Assembly: GCA_001599715.1 (NCBI GenBank)
Contig: BCHU01000009.1
Span: 682,001-746,000, forward strand
Reading direction: 5' to 3'
Length of the DNA: 64,000 bases
From: Phaeotremella fagi
Lineage: Eukaryota; Basidiomycota; Tremellomycetes; Tremellales; Phaeotremellaceae
Made by a program: the position numbers and the translations under genes. Shown in pieces: positions 53,548-64,000 of the stretch (its first letter is position 1; each line of letters begins with the position of its first letter). The notes under the pieces are model-generated. The model saw nothing but the letters and a program-made list of their open reading frames with translations. It did not search any database and was not told where the DNA came from.

Positions 53548-56500
53548 TTACGATTCTATCATAGCAGCGTCCAAACCCTATCATGCTCGTGTCAGTCTCA
53601 GAAACCTCATAGCAATGGGCTTTCAACTCACCAATCCATTTAGGAACATGTTGACGTTTCTCAATTTCATCTCTGCTCTTGGAGGTGGTGTAGATGGATT
53701 TCTAGCTGCTTGAACAGTATGTAGAATCTAAGTTCGATGTCAGTAAATTCACGTTGTAATCAATGAAAAGATATACCTTTTCACGTAATGCTCCAACTAA
53801 ATTAGTTTGTTCTTCTTCAGGAGCGTTAACAGCCAACCTAAAATCATCATCATCAGTCACTCATTCCCATCCATCACCAAGAACAAACAACATACGCAGC
53901 AGCGAAACCCCAAACTTCAGCTTCCCTTCTTTCCATCTCCATACCCTCTCGCTCATTACCTGAAGCGTCTCCACCAAGAAGATAAGCTCCAGGACCGAAC
54001 GCAGCTTTTTGAGCTTGAGTCGATGGGAAGAGTTCTGGTAGATGTGGGAGAAGGACTTGTAGGAAATAGGCATAAGTTTTGTTCCTTTGTGTAAATGTTA
54101 GTACGCGATTTCAAGACGGGTTGCTTTTGTTTACTTACCATTGTTCGATCTCTGTTGGATCAGCTGTTTGCAAATGCTGTGGATTCAATGGGTCTGGTGT
54201 TGGTGATCGGATAATACTCTGGGCTTTTGATAGTAAGGCTGTGAATATCGCTACTCCAGGCTATAACGTATATCAGTTGACATTCACTTCTGCTTGACAC
54301 ATCGTCAACTAACCCTGGTAGAAGCGACTTTCCAAATCTCCATACGTTGAGCACAGATACCCAATAAACCAGCAACAAGTCCCAAATGACAACGATTGAT
54401 CAAAGCGTCGACACCTGGCACGACGCAGTGTAAGAAATTATCCGTTTCTGCTTCTCTTTTGGCTCGATCGAGTCTATCGGCTTTAGTGAGTAATGAGGCA
54501 TCAGCTACGGGTGGTGGTGGAGCTTTGGCAACTACGTCAAGCTGTGGGTATGTTGCGATTAATAATGTGAGAAGAGTGAGAGCTTGTTGTTGTGGTAAAT
54601 GTCTGAGGAGTCTTGGGAAAAGCTTTTGTCCTTTGATTGGGTTAAGAAGGGAGATGAACGGGTGTGGATTACTGCACATTGTGAGTTGCCTGAACAGCCG
54701 AATTTTGTAATGACTCACCTGACATCCAATGGCTCCATGACCATCAACCTCCTCCAGATCCCCTCAACTTTAGATTGACAAGCAGCATTCCAAGCCTCAA
54801 TCTCTTCCATCGCAGTTGGTGGGGGAGCGTTTCTTCTCATTTGCTCAACTTCCAATACGTCGTCATACAATTCTTCTAAAGCATACATGACCTGCTTTCG
54901 GGTGAGAGCTTGACGTTTAATTCCAGTCTGTTGATTAAGAGTATTGATCGTTCGACTGTCTTTGGCACTGACTGGGATAGCGAGAACAGGTTTAGGAGCT
55001 GCTGCGTTGGCTCTAGTTATTTTACCTAAAGCTCCTTGTAAGGCGGCTGCAGTCTATGTCAGTGTGGAACAAAGGGTCATAATACGCAGTACTGACTATT
55101 AGACGTGTTCCTCTGAGCTCTGTTTTCAACCAACTTCTTAACTTGGGTTGACAACTTTTGCATCGTTGAGGTTCCCATTTTTCCGAATCTGTTACCTTGA
55201 GGACCACCCAACCCCATCCCCATACCAAGACCAGGTGCAACTTGGACGACAGTTGGATTGGGGCCATCATTCCCAGGTTCTGTAGGTGGTAAACGAGATC
55301 TGACGAGAGCGGAATAAACTTGAGCGTAAAAGTCAGAAGTGTATGGGTCGGTAGTAGCCAATTGAGATAATTGAATACGAGTGATGAAATCTTTATCTGA
55401 CGATCCCATTAAATTGTTGTATTTCGACATGGCGGCAATCTTGTCCGTGATTCTACGATGTAACGCTTCCATGTGTGCGAGTTGTGCTGGTGACGGTCCA
55501 GGTGGTGGTAGGGATTGACCTTCTGGAACGAAAGGTGTTGTTTTGTTTCCTTCTACTGGGGCTTTTCCTAATTCGGGGAACATGCTGTCTAAGAGGACTT
55601 GAGGATTAGCGTATCCTGATGGAGGAGCTCCTAATTGGCTAGGTGTTGCTTCGCGAGGTGGTTGAGGTAGTGCTTGAGGAGTCGCTTGACGAACGGGTTC
55701 TGGAGCGCTGGCCATCATCTGCGCCTCAATTTCAGCAAGTGTGAGAACCTTGGGTCCAGGCGCTGGTTCGGATACGGGAGCTGCAATTGCGGTGCGAGAC
55801 ATTTCAGCTTCTATCTCCTCCATGGTAAGGATCTTTCCCGGGGGTGGTGGTGCAGAAGTCGAAGATGCTCCATAGTTGGGAAAGCCGGCAGGAGGAGGGA
55901 CGGTGGTTGCTAACGAACACTTCAGTTGTTGTTTCTAGGAGATGGGAATCATCTTACAAGTTCCCGGAGCGGTTCCCCAACTTGGTGTCGGTACGGAAGG
56001 TTTCGTCCATGAGGGTTGAGATTGTTGAGTTGGAGGTATAGATTTTGGTTTGGTTGATGACTTGGTGGGTTCTAGAGGAAAGGATGAGTCGCTATTTCTG
56101 ATTATGCCTTCCGGACTTACTTTTCGTAGCTGGTCTGGAGGAGTAGAAATCATCTTCGTTGAAAGCGAAAGGATCTACTGCCGCTTTGGTTTTATATCTA
56201 GATGCTGTAGATGCTACTGGTCCCCTGGACTGGCTCAATATGGGTTTAGAAGGCGCCGCGGGTTGAGACGAGAATTGAAAATCTTGACCTTCGAAATGTT
56301 AACTAATTTGAGGACAAGGGGAAGAAGGAAATGACTAACCGACATCACCGATATCACCAAAAGTTTCATCATTGAAATCATCTCCACCATCTAACAGAGC
56401 GTTGTCATAACTCTCTCCCCAAGTGTAAACAGCTAAATCCTCTTCTTCACCAGCTGCGGCACCTGTCAAGGCGAAGGTGTCGTCAGCATTGCTTTGTTGA

Positions 56501-56577
56501 AAACCTCCAAAATTGTTTGTTGCTTGAGTGTCTCTTCTTTCTGGTAAAGCAGTATCGAATCCAAAGAAGCCTGACAT
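53548..56577 (-). CDS. PAT1: PAT1 decapping activator / P-body protein
   Basis: A multi-exon gene runs from the ATG at 56577 (MSGFFGFDTALPERRD, the conserved PAT1 start) to the TAA at 53548. The acidic N-terminus (GDDFNDETFGDIGD) contains the helicase-binding type of motif (FGFDT and DDTFALT segments). A Pro-rich middle follows with VLTLAEIEAQMMA-like repeats (ILTMEEIEAEMS and VLTLAEIEAQMM). The C-terminal helical PAT1 domain includes AVSAKDSRTI-type sequence, KRQALTRKQVMYALEELYDD and ISLLNPIKGQKLFPRLLRHL. It ends LRNVNMFLNGL. Known role: it links Dhh1, Lsm1-7 and the decapping enzyme in mRNA turnover. Its start is 246 bp from the divergent hydrolase gene. Confidence 0.9.
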
Positions 56578-56823
56578 GGCCAGGATGATGATTAGATTTG
56601 AGAGAGACTGAAGGGAAGGGAAGATAGAATGAAATAAAACAGAGTTAAAGGAAGGAATGAATTCAATGACCAGCAAAGCAACACTACTTGAGGTAGGACA
56701 AATCGCCGATTATTATAGCTGAGTGTGGCACTTGGGGTAATGCGGGGTATAAGCAGTACTAACCTATTCAATATCCAGTAAGTATCTCTGTATCTCTCAC
56801 GACCACCAACATCTCCAACTAAC

Positions 56824-58126
56824 ATGTTAATCAAATCATCTTACCATGATATACCAACAAAGGCAAACGGTAGAGCTGGAACTATAAGAATCTACATCAT
56901 AGAACCAAATCTTCCTGATTATCCTCAAGCTAAATTTCCAGGATGTGAGTTGTAATGTCGTCAGGTTGATTCTCAACTCAACCCAAATCACAGGTGTCGT
57001 TTTCTCAGAAATCTATCAAGTAACAGGACCGGTTGAGCGGTAAGTTTCTTATACTGTGGGGGTTACTCTTACTTAAATCGGTATCCAGATTCGCTGGAAA
57101 TATCGCTAGTGAAGGTTATGTCGTAGCTCTTCCGTCTTCTTTCCATGAGTTTGAAGGTCCTGAAGCTATACCTTATGACACCGAGGGTACGGATAGGGGT
57201 AATCAGTATAAGGTATATCTTTAGTTCATGTTCATTCACAAAATATCCTGACCTCCTTGTTTAGATCGAAAAGACAGTTGAGGGGTACGATGAGGTGTGT
57301 TAATGAGCTCTCCCTCACCAAAGACTTTTGAGTCAAGCTAAACCTCATAGGATGCTACATTATCGGTAGACCTTCTCACTTCTTTATCAAGCTGTAATGG
57401 TAGAATAGCTTCAACTGGGATGTGTCTAGGTGGTCATCTGGTGCGTCGTGTCCTCTTGTATTGATTGAATGTCATCCTGACCTGAGATCTAGGCTCTACG
57501 AGTAAGGAAATGTTCACATTGAATTTATTGTACCGTATCCACTCACACAATTATAGTGTGCATTCGATCCAAGAGTTCTCGCAACTTTCTGCTACTTCGC
57601 AACAGAGTTAGTTTGTCGATTTACGAATGCGATCATTGTAACTGACACTTTCACAGTGTTCACTCTGCTACTCTCGGAAAGGGTAAATCTGACGACACCT
57701 TGATCAAAATCCGTAAAGGTGATCTGGGTGGTAAAGGAGAAGTTGCACTGGTATTTGGAAAGCAAGTAGGTATCTCTCAATTATCTCTCATCTGCCAAAG
57801 GCTGATCCAAATAGGATACACATGTTGATCGAGCTGGCCGTACATTGATCAGAGAAACATTAGATGAAGCAGGTATAACTGCGTCTGTAAGTTATAATAT
57901 CCATATACATGTTTGTCATTTGAATTCTAGACTGATTACGATGATACAGTTCCTCGAGGTTCAAGCTCAACACGCCTTCATTCGAGATGAATCCTCGAAA
58001 GGACGATGGGACGCAGCACTGTCTCGAAGTTTGTTTGGAATGATGATGGAAATGTTCACGAGATGTGTAGCTAGGGATCTTGGTCCTAAAAATGGCAAAA
58101 CTGCTGAAGTAGAGCATGTCTGTTGA
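56824..58126 (+). CDS. dienelactone hydrolase family protein
   Basis: Multi-exon gene from the ATG at 56824 (MLIKSSYHDIPTKANGRAGT) to the stop at 58124..58126, about 265 aa, an alpha/beta hydrolase. The nucleophile elbow is STGMCLGGHLALR with Cys in place of Ser, as in true dienelactone hydrolases (GxCxG). The Asp is in VALVFGKQDTHVDRAGR and the His in EVQAQHAFIRDE, completing a Cys-Asp-His triad. VVFSEIYQVTGPVERFAGNI and YVVALPSSFHEFEGPEAIPY match the family's early strands. The family hydrolyses dienelactone in aromatic degradation; most fungal members have unknown substrates. A few exon joins are tight (introns of 50-60 nt). Confidence 0.87.
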
Positions 58127-58252
58127 TGGGTGTATTTTCTGTTGGTATGGTCTTGGGTTTACCTGATATGAATGGAGCGATCCTTTGAACTACAAAAGAT
58201 ACACTCGTGGGGCGGTTGTTTTTCCACTCGCTTAGTTCCATCCACAGGACTA

Positions 58253-58798
58253 ATGAGCAACACACCGCAGCCCAATTCTGAGATTTCAAACATGTCTGAA
58301 ACTAATCCAGGAAAGGAATCGTCAAAAGCTTCCATTCAACGAACATTTCAAGTGCAAGAATTCAAAGATTCACCAACATCCAGACAAATCGAGATCCAAA
58401 CCCTAAAAACCATCCAAGAAACACTCCAAAAAGCCGAACAAAAATGGAAACAAGATTTCCACATCTTCACCGAAAAACTAACCCAAACCCCCAAAACACC
58501 GTGGTACGACATATCCCTCGAAACCCTGGAAACCCACTTAAAGATAGAGGAAGAGAGTATCAAAAGTAACGGGATCTCAGCGGCTTTTTTCACTAATCAG
58601 GAACAATGTGGGAATGATATGCATGGAGATATCAAGACTGAGTTGTGGAGTGTTTGTTTGATTGGTGAACGGTTGTTGGTTTCTAGAGGTGGTGGTTTGG
58701 TGGTGGAGAGAGAAATTAGTGGAGCAGGACGGGGTTTGGGAGGTCTTAGATGTTGCTTGGAGAAGATGAGGTCTGGCCTTCGAAGATCTGACTTCTGA
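58253..58798 (+). CDS. family B protein 1 (unknown function)
   Basis: This is an intronless frame; the ATG at 58253 (MSNTPQPNSEISN) is preferred, giving 181 aa, but in-frame ATGs at 58172 and 58292 are possible. The body has a helical region (LKTIQETLQKAEQKWKQDFH and LETLETHLKIEEESIK) followed by a beta-rich part, SNGISAAFFTNQEQCGND and ELWSVCLIGERLLVSRGGGL. Both parts align with the gene at 59162. There is no signal peptide or membrane helix. Only 126 bp separate it from the hydrolase stop. No named domain is recognised, so function is unknown. Confidence 0.6.
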   Translation: MSNTPQPNSEISNMSETNPGKESSKASIQRTFQVQEFKDSPTSRQIEIQTLKTIQETLQKAEQKWKQDFHIFTEKLTQTPKTPWYDISLETLETHLKIEEESIKSNGISAAFFTNQEQCGNDMHGDIKTELWSVCLIGERLLVSRGGGLVVEREISGAGRGLGGLRCCLEKMRSGLRRSDF

Positions 58799-59161
58799 AG
58801 TGAGTCCCGTTCTGATATTAGGGGATAAAGGGGTGGTTCATGCAATGTATCGTTTGTGTAGTCCTGGACGGGTAGAGTATCATCTGGCTTTGACAGTGAG
58901 GCTGTGGCACCATGAATCTACAATTGTGATTATCTACTCCCTGCAGCAAGGATGTGTATAGCGTTATGAACAGTATGAAAAGTATGACGACTCTGGACAA
59001 AGGTGATCATCCTTTGTTTTATAAAAATACCACTCCACCACGAGCCTTCCCTCACAAAAAAAAGTGATTTACATCAGCGAGGGAACATTGTGACTTCCTC
59101 TTCTCTCTCCCACTTTCTTCCCCAATCAATCAAACTCTTATTCAATCGATTTTCACCTCCA
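58799..59161. other. spacer between family B genes
   Basis: This spacer holds the 3' flank of family B gene 1 and the promoter of gene 2. A TATAAAAAT box lies at 59020..59028, followed by a CT-rich leader before the ATG at 59162. Confidence 0.55.
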
Positions 59162-59653
59162 ATGTCAACATCAACTCCTTCCAGCAGTAACGCAACTGCC
59201 CAAACTAATACATCAACGCAACTTCCCCTAAAACTCGATGGCTTAATCGAACACCCAGTCTTCACCTTCAACTCGGTAGAGGAGTGTGTTCGTAAAGCAC
59301 GAGAAGTTTGGGAAGAAGAAAACAAACTTTACGGAGATTCCTTCGCTGGTTTGCAAAAAGGAAATTTACCAAAATCTCTCAGATACCTGGAAGCCTTTCT
59401 AGACCGCTGTGAGAACTCTATAAAAGACACAGGTGTTTCTGTAGTCTTCTTCACTGATTATGATGCTTTCTCAAGTTCCAAATATGAGAAATTCAAATTC
59501 TGGAGTATGGTCTCCATTGAAGGTCAGACGTATCTCTCAAATGGGGGTACGGTTTGGAAGAACGTTCCACCGAAATTTGGTGGCAATCTTCCGTTGAGTG
59601 GTGGTAATTATTCACTCAGTTTTCTTCGGGGCCACATGTTTAATACCAATTGA
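59162..59653 (+). CDS. family B protein 2 (unknown function)
   Basis: This intronless 163-aa frame starts at the ATG at 59162 (MSTSTPSSSNATAQTNTS) after a TATA box at 59020..59028. A Ser/Thr/Asn-rich tail of about 25 residues precedes a helical part (NSVEECVRKAREVWEEENKL and SLRYLEAFLDRCENSIK) and then DTGVSVVFFTDYDAF, FKFWSMVSIEGQTYLSNGGT. The match to family B protein 1 is clear: GVSVVFFTD against GISAAFFTN, and WSMVSIEGQTYLSNGGT against WSVCLIGERLLVSRGGG. The end (SGGNYSLSFLRGHMFNTN) is unlike gene 1. No named domain is recognised. Confidence 0.65.
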   Translation: MSTSTPSSSNATAQTNTSTQLPLKLDGLIEHPVFTFNSVEECVRKAREVWEEENKLYGDSFAGLQKGNLPKSLRYLEAFLDRCENSIKDTGVSVVFFTDYDAFSSSKYEKFKFWSMVSIEGQTYLSNGGTVWKNVPPKFGGNLPLSGGNYSLSFLRGHMFNTN

Positions 59654-59918
59654 TTCGTAGGCGAATGATTTGGAGAGATCATTCTGACGATTACTTTTGA
59701 AGAGATAACTTTGGGAAGAGCTTGGTGAAATTTTAGGTAGTGTTCTGTATTGTTGATTGATATGTGATTGATGGTGTTGAAGCTCCATTCATGTTCTTTT
59801 GAATGAATCGAGAAGGAGAATATTGCAGGTAAACTTTTACAAACTATAGTGTGCTCTCTATGGTATCATACATTTTTACTATCTAACTTTAGCTATTTGA
59901 GAATATACTGTACATTCG

Positions 59919-60590
59919 TTATTCCTCTTCACTCACAATCTCCTCTTCCTCCTGCTCCTTTTCCTCCGTCTCCTCTTCCTTCTCCTTCTCCTCTTCCCTT
60001 TTCCCTTCTCTCTCCTTTTCATAATTTTCACTTTCACGCACAAATTTGTCTTCTTCAACAGATTGCTTAGCTTCCTGGACTTGACTAGAGCGAGCCTTCC
60101 GAGTCGACCAGAATTTGATGATTTCATTCTTGTTGGCATAACTCGTGAAATTTTCTTCGTCCAGTCTTCGTTTGAATTGTTTCTGGACTGAATGAGTCCA
60201 GTCGAAACAATAAGATCTTCTGACGACCAACACGCCTTTACTAACACCGAGGTCGATTTCATACATTACGTCGACCAGCATCGAAGGTTCCATATGATAA
60301 TTCGAAGTGAAACGGGCGGAAGCGGTGACGCTTTGGAGCGGAGCTTGGATTTGTATCAAACGAGAAACAGTTATCGTATCATGAATATCCCTAGTCAACT
60401 GTTCGACGATGATATCATGATGAAAATCAGAAAGATCTCCCCAGAGCTCATCGGTCTCCAATAGTTCCGTGTTGGCTTCGTTGAATTTGTTCCAAAGGTC
60501 TGAACGTTTGTTTTGAGTCTTTTCTCCATGCTTTAGCCAGTCGCTCACCCAATATTCTCTTTGGGAATAGTCTCTGAACTTTTGGGTCAT
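59919..60590 (-). CDS. Lys/Glu-rich protein of unknown function
   Basis: This 223-aa intronless frame starts at the ATG at 60590 (MTQKFRDYSQREYWVSDWLK). The first 165 residues look globular: NKFNEANTELLETDELWGDL, FHHDIIVEQLTRDIHDTITV, SVTASARFTSNYHMEPSMLV and VMYEIDLGVSKGVLVVRRSY. The last 55 residues are almost only Glu, Lys and Arg (EEEKEKEEETEEKEQEEEE) and would form a long charged helix. No known domain, signal peptide or membrane helix is seen. It is convergent with family B gene 2 and may belong to the same accessory island, but shows no clear similarity to it. Confidence 0.6.
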   Translation of the reverse strand: MTQKFRDYSQREYWVSDWLKHGEKTQNKRSDLWNKFNEANTELLETDELWGDLSDFHHDIIVEQLTRDIHDTITVSRLIQIQAPLQSVTASARFTSNYHMEPSMLVDVMYEIDLGVSKGVLVVRRSYCFDWTHSVQKQFKRRLDEENFTSYANKNEIIKFWSTRKARSSQVQEAKQSVEEDKFVRESENYEKEREGKREEEKEKEEETEEKEQEEEEIVSEEE

Positions 60591-62544
60591 TTGTGGTAAG
60601 GTAGTGTTATTATTTAATCTGATGGGACGCTGTTGATTATGGTGTGCTGAAGAATCGAATATCAAGATTCACTTATGACTTACTCGTTTGACAGTCTTTT
60701 GATGAATGGCGGAAATATTTGAGTCCAGAGCAGACTGTTATGGTAAGAAGAATGGAAGACCGCACACTCCATTATTCACTAAGATTCTTTCTGAGTTGAA
60801 ACAGTCTAAATAAAGGACACGACTAACAACAAAAGATTTAGATGCCACAAGGATTACAATTTTAGTCACAGAAACAAGATCGTCAATTACAATCAATAAA
60901 GCTTTTCGATCATCATTACTCCGTTGATACCAATCGACAAGAGGTCTAGACAAGGTTTACGAAGCTTTTAGTTTCTCCCTAACCGCTTTACAGACAACAG
61001 AGAGAGTGATTAGTCACTCGTTTAGATGATCGGTGCGGTGATCTGTCAGGTACACCTCTCCTGCAGACGTACATCTGTAGACGGTTGAGGAAACTCTAGG
61101 TTTGAAGCGATTGCTCGGTTTACCTCACTTGCCACTATGCCACTGAAAGATGAAAAACCAAAATCTAAGGGTTATTTACCGGAAGCGGCTCAGCCACCTT
61201 TTTAGTCATGCCGTAAATGACCCTGAAAGAACTACCGGACCCTTAACGAGTCATACTGAACGATCATTTTAAGGAGGCTGGTTTATGGTGGAAGGCGAAT
61301 AAGTGGTAAGTGGTCAAGGTATGAACCTGGAGAACAGGGAGAAGAACAAGGATACAGGTCACAGGAAATGATCTTCAACGACTGCTTACGGAAATTTCGC
61401 TTGAAAATCATGTAATTTACAATAAAAATATTGGTGGTCATACTCCCACGCCACGGTGAGATTTCCATAGGTGGAACAATAATATCTGTAAAAGTAAAAA
61501 GTTCGTTGTACGTTTGAACGTGTAAAGAGTAGTCGGCTATCAAGTTAATTATATTCTATCTTTGTATTCTATTTTATCACTTCCATTCATTCTTTTCATC
61601 ATCACATTCATTTACATTTCACGTTCAACTTCGATATCTAATCTTCCTTCACAGTGCCGACTCGTAAACTTAACGTTAGAATTGAATTGAACCTGATTGG
61701 TACGGTTGGTTCCTGATACTCCGAAACTCTCAATTCAAAAGGTATTCACATCAATTGAATTGACCAACGTAAGATCAGAGATCATCCGGTTCAACTTGGT
61801 TTCATTGTTTCAATTCTGATAACGACCCGAATCACTGGAACGGAGTATTGGTGCGAGCTGGTTCTCGTATCGGTTTTTTTACAGGTGTTGAACACTTTCA
61901 ATTTTTTCAACTCTTTCGACTACTGGATAAGTCAAATTTCCCACTCCTTGTCCGATTTTCACCGGACGTAATTCAGATTGATGGGGATTGGTGATTTTTG
62001 ATCAAAATTTAACATTACATTTAAGTGAGTTTATTTTTGTTTCACCTTGACATCTCCCCTCGTTCCTGGACCTCCCTCGTCTTTCTCACCATCAGTGCAT
62101 CACTGTGAGAATTAATGCTTAACTCTTTACTTGGCTATGGTTGATGTTGCGCCCAGGTATTGAGTTTAGTATTTCATTCCTGACTAGGAGTGTTCAACCA
62201 TCTCCTATCTTTGAATGATGAAACGTTTCTTGAACGCGACGAGAACGTGATTTGTTTGTTTAAGAGATCACACTGACATATATAGGTCAACTCGACTCAG
62301 TTACCATCACCTTGACAACCACGATCTGATCAGTGATATATCTCAGAAACGGATCAAAGCGGTCAACTTAGATCAGGTGTTTTGATCAGTTGATTAAATT
62401 TGTGAGTAATCTATCTCGCCCTGATGAGTGAGTAACGCCTTACTAAATAAGGTACCTTTTTAGCGCATCGACTCTGGTAAAACAACAAACTTCGGGTTAA
62501 TTCATCTCTTTGTTTTTCTTATCCCCCAACTCCTACTTATCACC
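60591..62544. other. long intergenic region
   Basis: These 1.95 kb separate divergent genes. A short open frame, MPLKDEKPKSKGYLPEAAQP, at 61137..61205 is too small to call. Minus-strand frames near 60738-60953 and 61283-61543 start at non-ATG codons and have no domain signal. From about 61560 the plus strand becomes CT/AT-rich and looks like the long leader of the gene at 62545. No RNA gene is seen. Confidence 0.5.
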
Positions 62545-64000
62545 ATGGCTCATCAATTCAATGCATCGACGGTTCTGTCGGTATCTTCATATTTGACTCC
62601 AAGGGAGAAAATGATGATGGCTAAAATGGCAATCATCGAAGATGAAGATAGGGAAACTGATGAGAGGAAAGAAAGAAGAAGGACGAGACGTGCTAGTAGT
62701 ATTGCTCAACAAATGGGTAGATCATCTTCACCAGTAAGTGACAGTATTCTAGTTCGATCAAGTCTAACAAGTTCTAGGCAATGTCCGTCAAGTCGAATTC
62801 CTCGAGTAGGAAGAAACCAATTCCTCATCCCATACTTCGACAGAATCGACAAGGATCTGCCACTCCTTCCGTTCGTTCCTTTACACCCCCAACATCTTAT
62901 TTCTCTCCAACTACAACTGTAACAGCAACTTTACCGTCATCACCTTTACCCACTCAAGTCATCTCCCCGGCGGAGATATCAAACGAATTGACCGAACCGA
63001 AACGTCCTTTACCCGGAGGTCGTCGTCGAAGTAGTAGAGTTCGCTTTACCGATGATCAACCTGAAGCATCTACTTCCACCAAGACTCTTGATGCAAATGC
63101 TCCCGATAACAGGAATTCCTCATACCGTGTTCCGGTACCAAGATTATCGGTCATGTCAGGAATGTCAGGTCGAACAGATCCTTTCGACCTTCAGATTCCC
63201 GGTATGGAATCTCGACCCTCGTTCGCCATGAGTGTCACCAGTGAAGGTGATGACGTTGTAGATGACGGTTTCCAACCTAAACCATTAACCTATCCTCGCG
63301 TTTCTAAAGAATTGGCAAGAATCTCCCCTGAACTCGAAAATCATCCTGCTGGTTGGGACGATCAAGAACCTTCGATGAGCAATCGACCTCTTAAAGATCT
63401 TCTTTCATCTAAATCAATCTCTGCACCTTCACCCGGTGTGAATCAGCTCACCAAAACAACAACCAGGTCTTCGGTTTCTACCACACATTCTGCGTCTTCT
63501 GGTCCACCCTCGTCCACATGGTCACGACCTTCTTACGCATCCACAAGAGTTTCCACTGGTGGAATGACGACGAGTTCGTCAATCTCTCTTGACATCCCTC
63601 ACAGGGAGGAGTACATCAATCATTTACTCCCTAAACCAGTCGTTGAGGAGGACGAAACTGCTCCACCTCAAAGACCTCGAATCCCAAGTCTAAACAGGTC
63701 AGGTTGGGTTGATGGAGATGCTGGTATCTCTCCGAAAAGTTCACCTATACCTTTACCGCAAGACAGAGCTTCATCTTATGACTCGTCAGCTTCATCATCT
63801 TCTAGGGCTCCACCTTCTCGCTCAGCATCTATGTTGACAGAATACGAAGAGATCAGTCCTAAAACGGTGGCTTCCTCTCGGTTCTCGGAGTCGGATCAAT
63901 CTATGCTCGACGTTGATAATAGGAGTTCAACTCAGTCGGAAACTTTTACCCAGGTTTCAGTTGAAGATCACACTTCTAACAAGGCTCCTTTCCCAGTGCC
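62545..64000 (+). CDS. Ser-rich disordered protein (5' part, truncated by window end)
   Basis: The ATG at 62545 is in a strong context (CACCATGG). Exon one ends at SSP before a 44-nt GT-AG intron, and exon two (from about 62778) is open to the end of the window, giving about 470 residues so far. The first 60 residues form a charged helix (EDEDRETDERKERRRTRRAS). The rest is Ser/Pro/Thr-rich and disordered, with PGGRRRSSRVRFTDDQPEAS and RPLKDLLSSKSISAPSPGV as the most charged parts. The composition suggests a phosphorylated regulatory or cytoskeletal scaffold. No domain is recognised in the visible part. Confidence 0.7.

Noticed and set aside
61137..61205. A 22-codon open frame starting MPLKDEKPKSKG
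   Set aside because: Too short, with no splice partner or conserved feature to support it as a gene.
60738..61543. Two minus-strand frames in the large right-hand spacer as possible genes or mobile-element fragments
   Set aside because: Neither has an ATG start in a good context, and no transposase, integrase, reverse transcriptase or terminal repeat was found.

Overview
The window looks like nuclear DNA of a basidiomycete yeast or filamentous fungus of the Tremellomycetes (Cryptococcus/Kwoniella-like). This is an inference from several things: dense genes cut by many short GT-AG introns (about 35-60 nt), short intergenic spacers, moderate GC, and a gene set that includes a GH5_12 ergosteryl-glucosidase/EGCrP-like enzyme, an SRA-domain protein and a WW-MyTH4-RhoGAP protein. 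I see no bacterial, plasmid, CRISPR, rRNA or convincing tRNA features. Start and splice sites were read by eye, so exon borders are models.

Layout. 1-2.5 kb: the 3' end of an unidentified gene, then an uncharacterised 642-aa protein. 3.9-9.0 kb: an accessory island with four diverged copies of a small unknown protein (family A), diverged noncoding repeats, and a clear tandem duplication of the last two genes. 9.0-11.9 kb: a mitochondrial carrier and VPS28 (ESCRT-I), divergently placed. 11.9-14.4 kb: a gene-poor stretch with one candidate small spliced gene. 14.4-18.2 kb: a small unknown protein, a BAHD-type acyltransferase and ribosomal protein uS17 (RPS11). 18.6-22.7 kb: a SAC/hSac2 phosphoinositide phosphatase. 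23-29 kb: a small unknown protein, a ZIP zinc transporter, a Ser/Arg-rich protein and a DUF1308 protein. 29-39 kb: TCF25/Rqc1, an unknown multipass membrane protein and a multi-KH RNA-binding protein. 39.9-46.0 kb: acetylornithine aminotransferase (ARG8), the GH5_12 glucosidase and the SRA-domain protein. 46.9-58.1 kb: the RhoGAP, a single-pass glycoprotein-like membrane protein, PAT1 and a dienelactone-hydrolase-family enzyme. 58.2-60.6 kb: a second accessory island with two paralogous small unknown proteins (family B) and a Lys/Glu-rich protein. 62.5 kb to the end: the 5' part of a Ser-rich disordered protein.

Most genes are unrelated housekeeping genes and there are no operons. Loose themes are RNA biology (TCF25/Rqc1, KH protein, PAT1, RPS11), membrane lipid and trafficking functions (SAC phosphatase, VPS28, GH5_12, RhoGAP) and metal or metabolite transport. 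The best candidates for undescribed biology are families A and B: lineage-restricted-looking, fast-diverging, mostly intronless small genes, with family A in a locally repeated setting. No function can be read from the sequence for either family.
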